Below are positions 6,138-7,072 of a stretch of DNA of 7,072 nucleotides, in pieces. The position numbers and the translations under genes were made by a program. The notes beneath the pieces were generated by a model, which saw nothing but the letters and a program-made list of their open reading frames with translations, made no database searches and was not told the DNA's origin. Source of the DNA: Acetobacteraceae bacterium (lineage in GTDB: Bacteria; Pseudomonadota; Alphaproteobacteria; Acetobacterales; Acetobacteraceae); contig JASHVB010000119.1 of the NCBI GenBank assembly GCA_030039695.1, forward strand, positions 1-7,072, read 5' to 3'. Within the stretch, counting starts at the first letter, position 1. Each line of letters starts with the position of its first letter.

Positions 6138-7065
6138 AGGTCTGCGTGCAAGCTATCAGACACGACAAGGCACCTTGCACGCGGTGAACGATGTTTCCTT
6201 GCAGATCGCGGCTGGCGAGACGCTCGCGTTGGTGGGCGAGTCGGGCTGCGGGAAGTCGACGCTGGCCAAGACTCTGTTGCGGATGCTGCCTCATGATGGC
6301 GGTGCGATCCGATTCAAGGATGCCGATATCGGTCGACTGAAGGGTGCTGCGCTGAAGCCGTACCGTCGGCAGATGCAGATGGTGTTCCAGGATCCATCTG
6401 CTTCGCTGAATCCAAGACAGACAGCCCACACTGTGCTTGTAACACCACTTCTGGTGCACGGGGTGCTTGGCCGGGCGGAGCGGCACCGTCAGGTCGTCGC
6501 GATGGCCGAGCGGGTGGGGCTGCCGCAGGATGCACTGATGCGCTATCCACACGAGTTCTCCGGTGGCCAGAAACAACGCATTAGCATTGCCAGAGCGCTG
6601 ATTCTCAAACCCGCTCTGGTGATTTGCGACGAACCAGTTTCCGCACTCGACGTATCGATCCAGTCGCAAATTCTGAACCTGCTGACCGACCTGAAGTCGG
6701 AGTATGGCCTTTCGTATCTGTTCATTTCACATGACCTTGGCGTGGTGCGGTACATCGCCGATCGAATTGCCGTGATGTATCTGGGCCGCATCGTCGAAAA
6801 TGCGCCGCACCGCAGCCTGTGGGCGCGACCTCTGCACCCCTACACGCGCGGTCTGATTGGCGCCGTTCCGGGTCAGGCCGCACCAGGCGAGCAACGTCGG
6901 CGCGCCCCTATCTCCGGTGACCTGCCTGATCCTTACAAGCCACCAAAGGGTTGCCGGTTTCATCCCCGCTGTGCCCTTGCGCAGGACGTGTGCCGGACGC
7001 GGGAGCCGGAGCTGCGCACCGCACTGCCGGGCCACGAGGTCGCCTGTCATTTGGTTGCGGCATGA
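6118..7065 (+). CDS. DppF/OppF-like ABC transporter ATP-binding protein
   Basis: This second, partner ATPase is 315 aa, slightly short for DppF (about 320-335). Motifs: Walker A GESGCGKS (40-47), Q-loop Gln91 in MVFQDPSASLNPR, signature FSGGQKQR (147-154), Walker B ALVICDEP (166-173) and H-loop His205 in LFISHDLGVVRYIA. The C-terminal extension has HPYTRGL (240-246) and cysteines 279, 285, 292 and 310. The ATG at 6118 was chosen because [13 protein letters not shown] begins the ABC domain in the usual way. In-frame ATGs at 5932 and 6097 give N-termini unlike the family, although 6097 cannot be excluded. The ribosome site (GGCAG) is weak, consistent with coupling to the overlapping upstream ATPase gene. 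The Phe in FSGGQ is typical of DppF versus DppD. Only 7 nt follow its stop in the window. Confidence 0.93.
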   Translation: MPLLSVEGLRASYQTRQGTLHAVNDVSLQIAAGETLALVGESGCGKSTLAKTLLRMLPHDGGAIRFKDADIGRLKGAALKPYRRQMQMVFQDPSASLNPRQTAHTVLVTPLLVHGVLGRAERHRQVVAMAERVGLPQDALMRYPHEFSGGQKQRISIARALILKPALVICDEPVSALDVSIQSQILNLLTDLKSEYGLSYLFISHDLGVVRYIADRIAVMYLGRIVENAPHRSLWARPLHPYTRGLIGAVPGQAAPGEQRRRAPISGDLPDPYKPPKGCRFHPRCALAQDVCRTREPELRTALPGHEVACHLVAA

Positions 7066-7072
7066 GCTAAGG

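Noticed and set aside
5689..6669. Long minus-strand open frame (326 aa) across the ATPase genes
   Set aside because: It is antisense to two ATPase genes with every motif intact. Such shadow frames are common in high-GC coding DNA, and its product shows no family motif.

Overview
The window is high-GC, tightly packed bacterial DNA, most likely from a proteobacterium (Burkholderiales, Xanthomonadales or Pseudomonas-like). This guess rests on base composition, protein style and operon layout, because no rRNA or other taxonomic marker is present. It looks like a chromosomal-style accessory metabolic locus. It combines flavin-dependent monooxygenases with a dipeptide/oligopeptide/nickel-type ABC importer. 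I see no tRNA, rRNA, CRISPR array, insertion sequence or origin.

Layout, minus-strand arm: the left edge (1-313) holds the first 104 codons of an SsuD-like luciferase-family (LLM) monooxygenase that runs off the window. Its last codons depart from the conserved family pattern. A 130-nt gap follows, with a plausible sigma70 promoter overlapped by an inverted repeat and a weak terminator-like dyad. Next is a complete DszC/SfnB-like, acyl-CoA-dehydrogenase-fold monooxygenase (444-1670). A 428-nt divergent regulatory region (1671-2098) carries two closely spaced perfect inverted repeats and no convincing gene.

Layout, plus-strand arm: a five-gene operon-like run starts with a RutA/SfnG-type LLM monooxygenase (2099-3268). 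It continues with two permeases (3273-4271 and 4273-5115) and two ATPases (5112-6137 and 6118-7065). Junctions are a 4-nt gap, a 1-nt gap, a 4-nt overlap and a 20-nt overlap, so translational coupling is likely. The window ends 7 nt after the second ATPase.

How it may work together (inference): the importer brings in a small organic compound and the flavin-dependent oxygenases break it down. The three oxygenase types together recall stepwise organosulfur catabolism: S-oxygenation by a DszC/SfnB type, sulfone C-S cleavage by a DszA/SfnG-type LLM, and desulfonation by an SsuD type. A sulfur-scavenging role is therefore the leading hypothesis, but the substrate cannot be read from the sequence. 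RutA-like amide-ring cleavage or NtaA/EmoA-like amine oxidation remain possible. The periplasmic binding protein and a flavin reductase, both expected, are not in this window.
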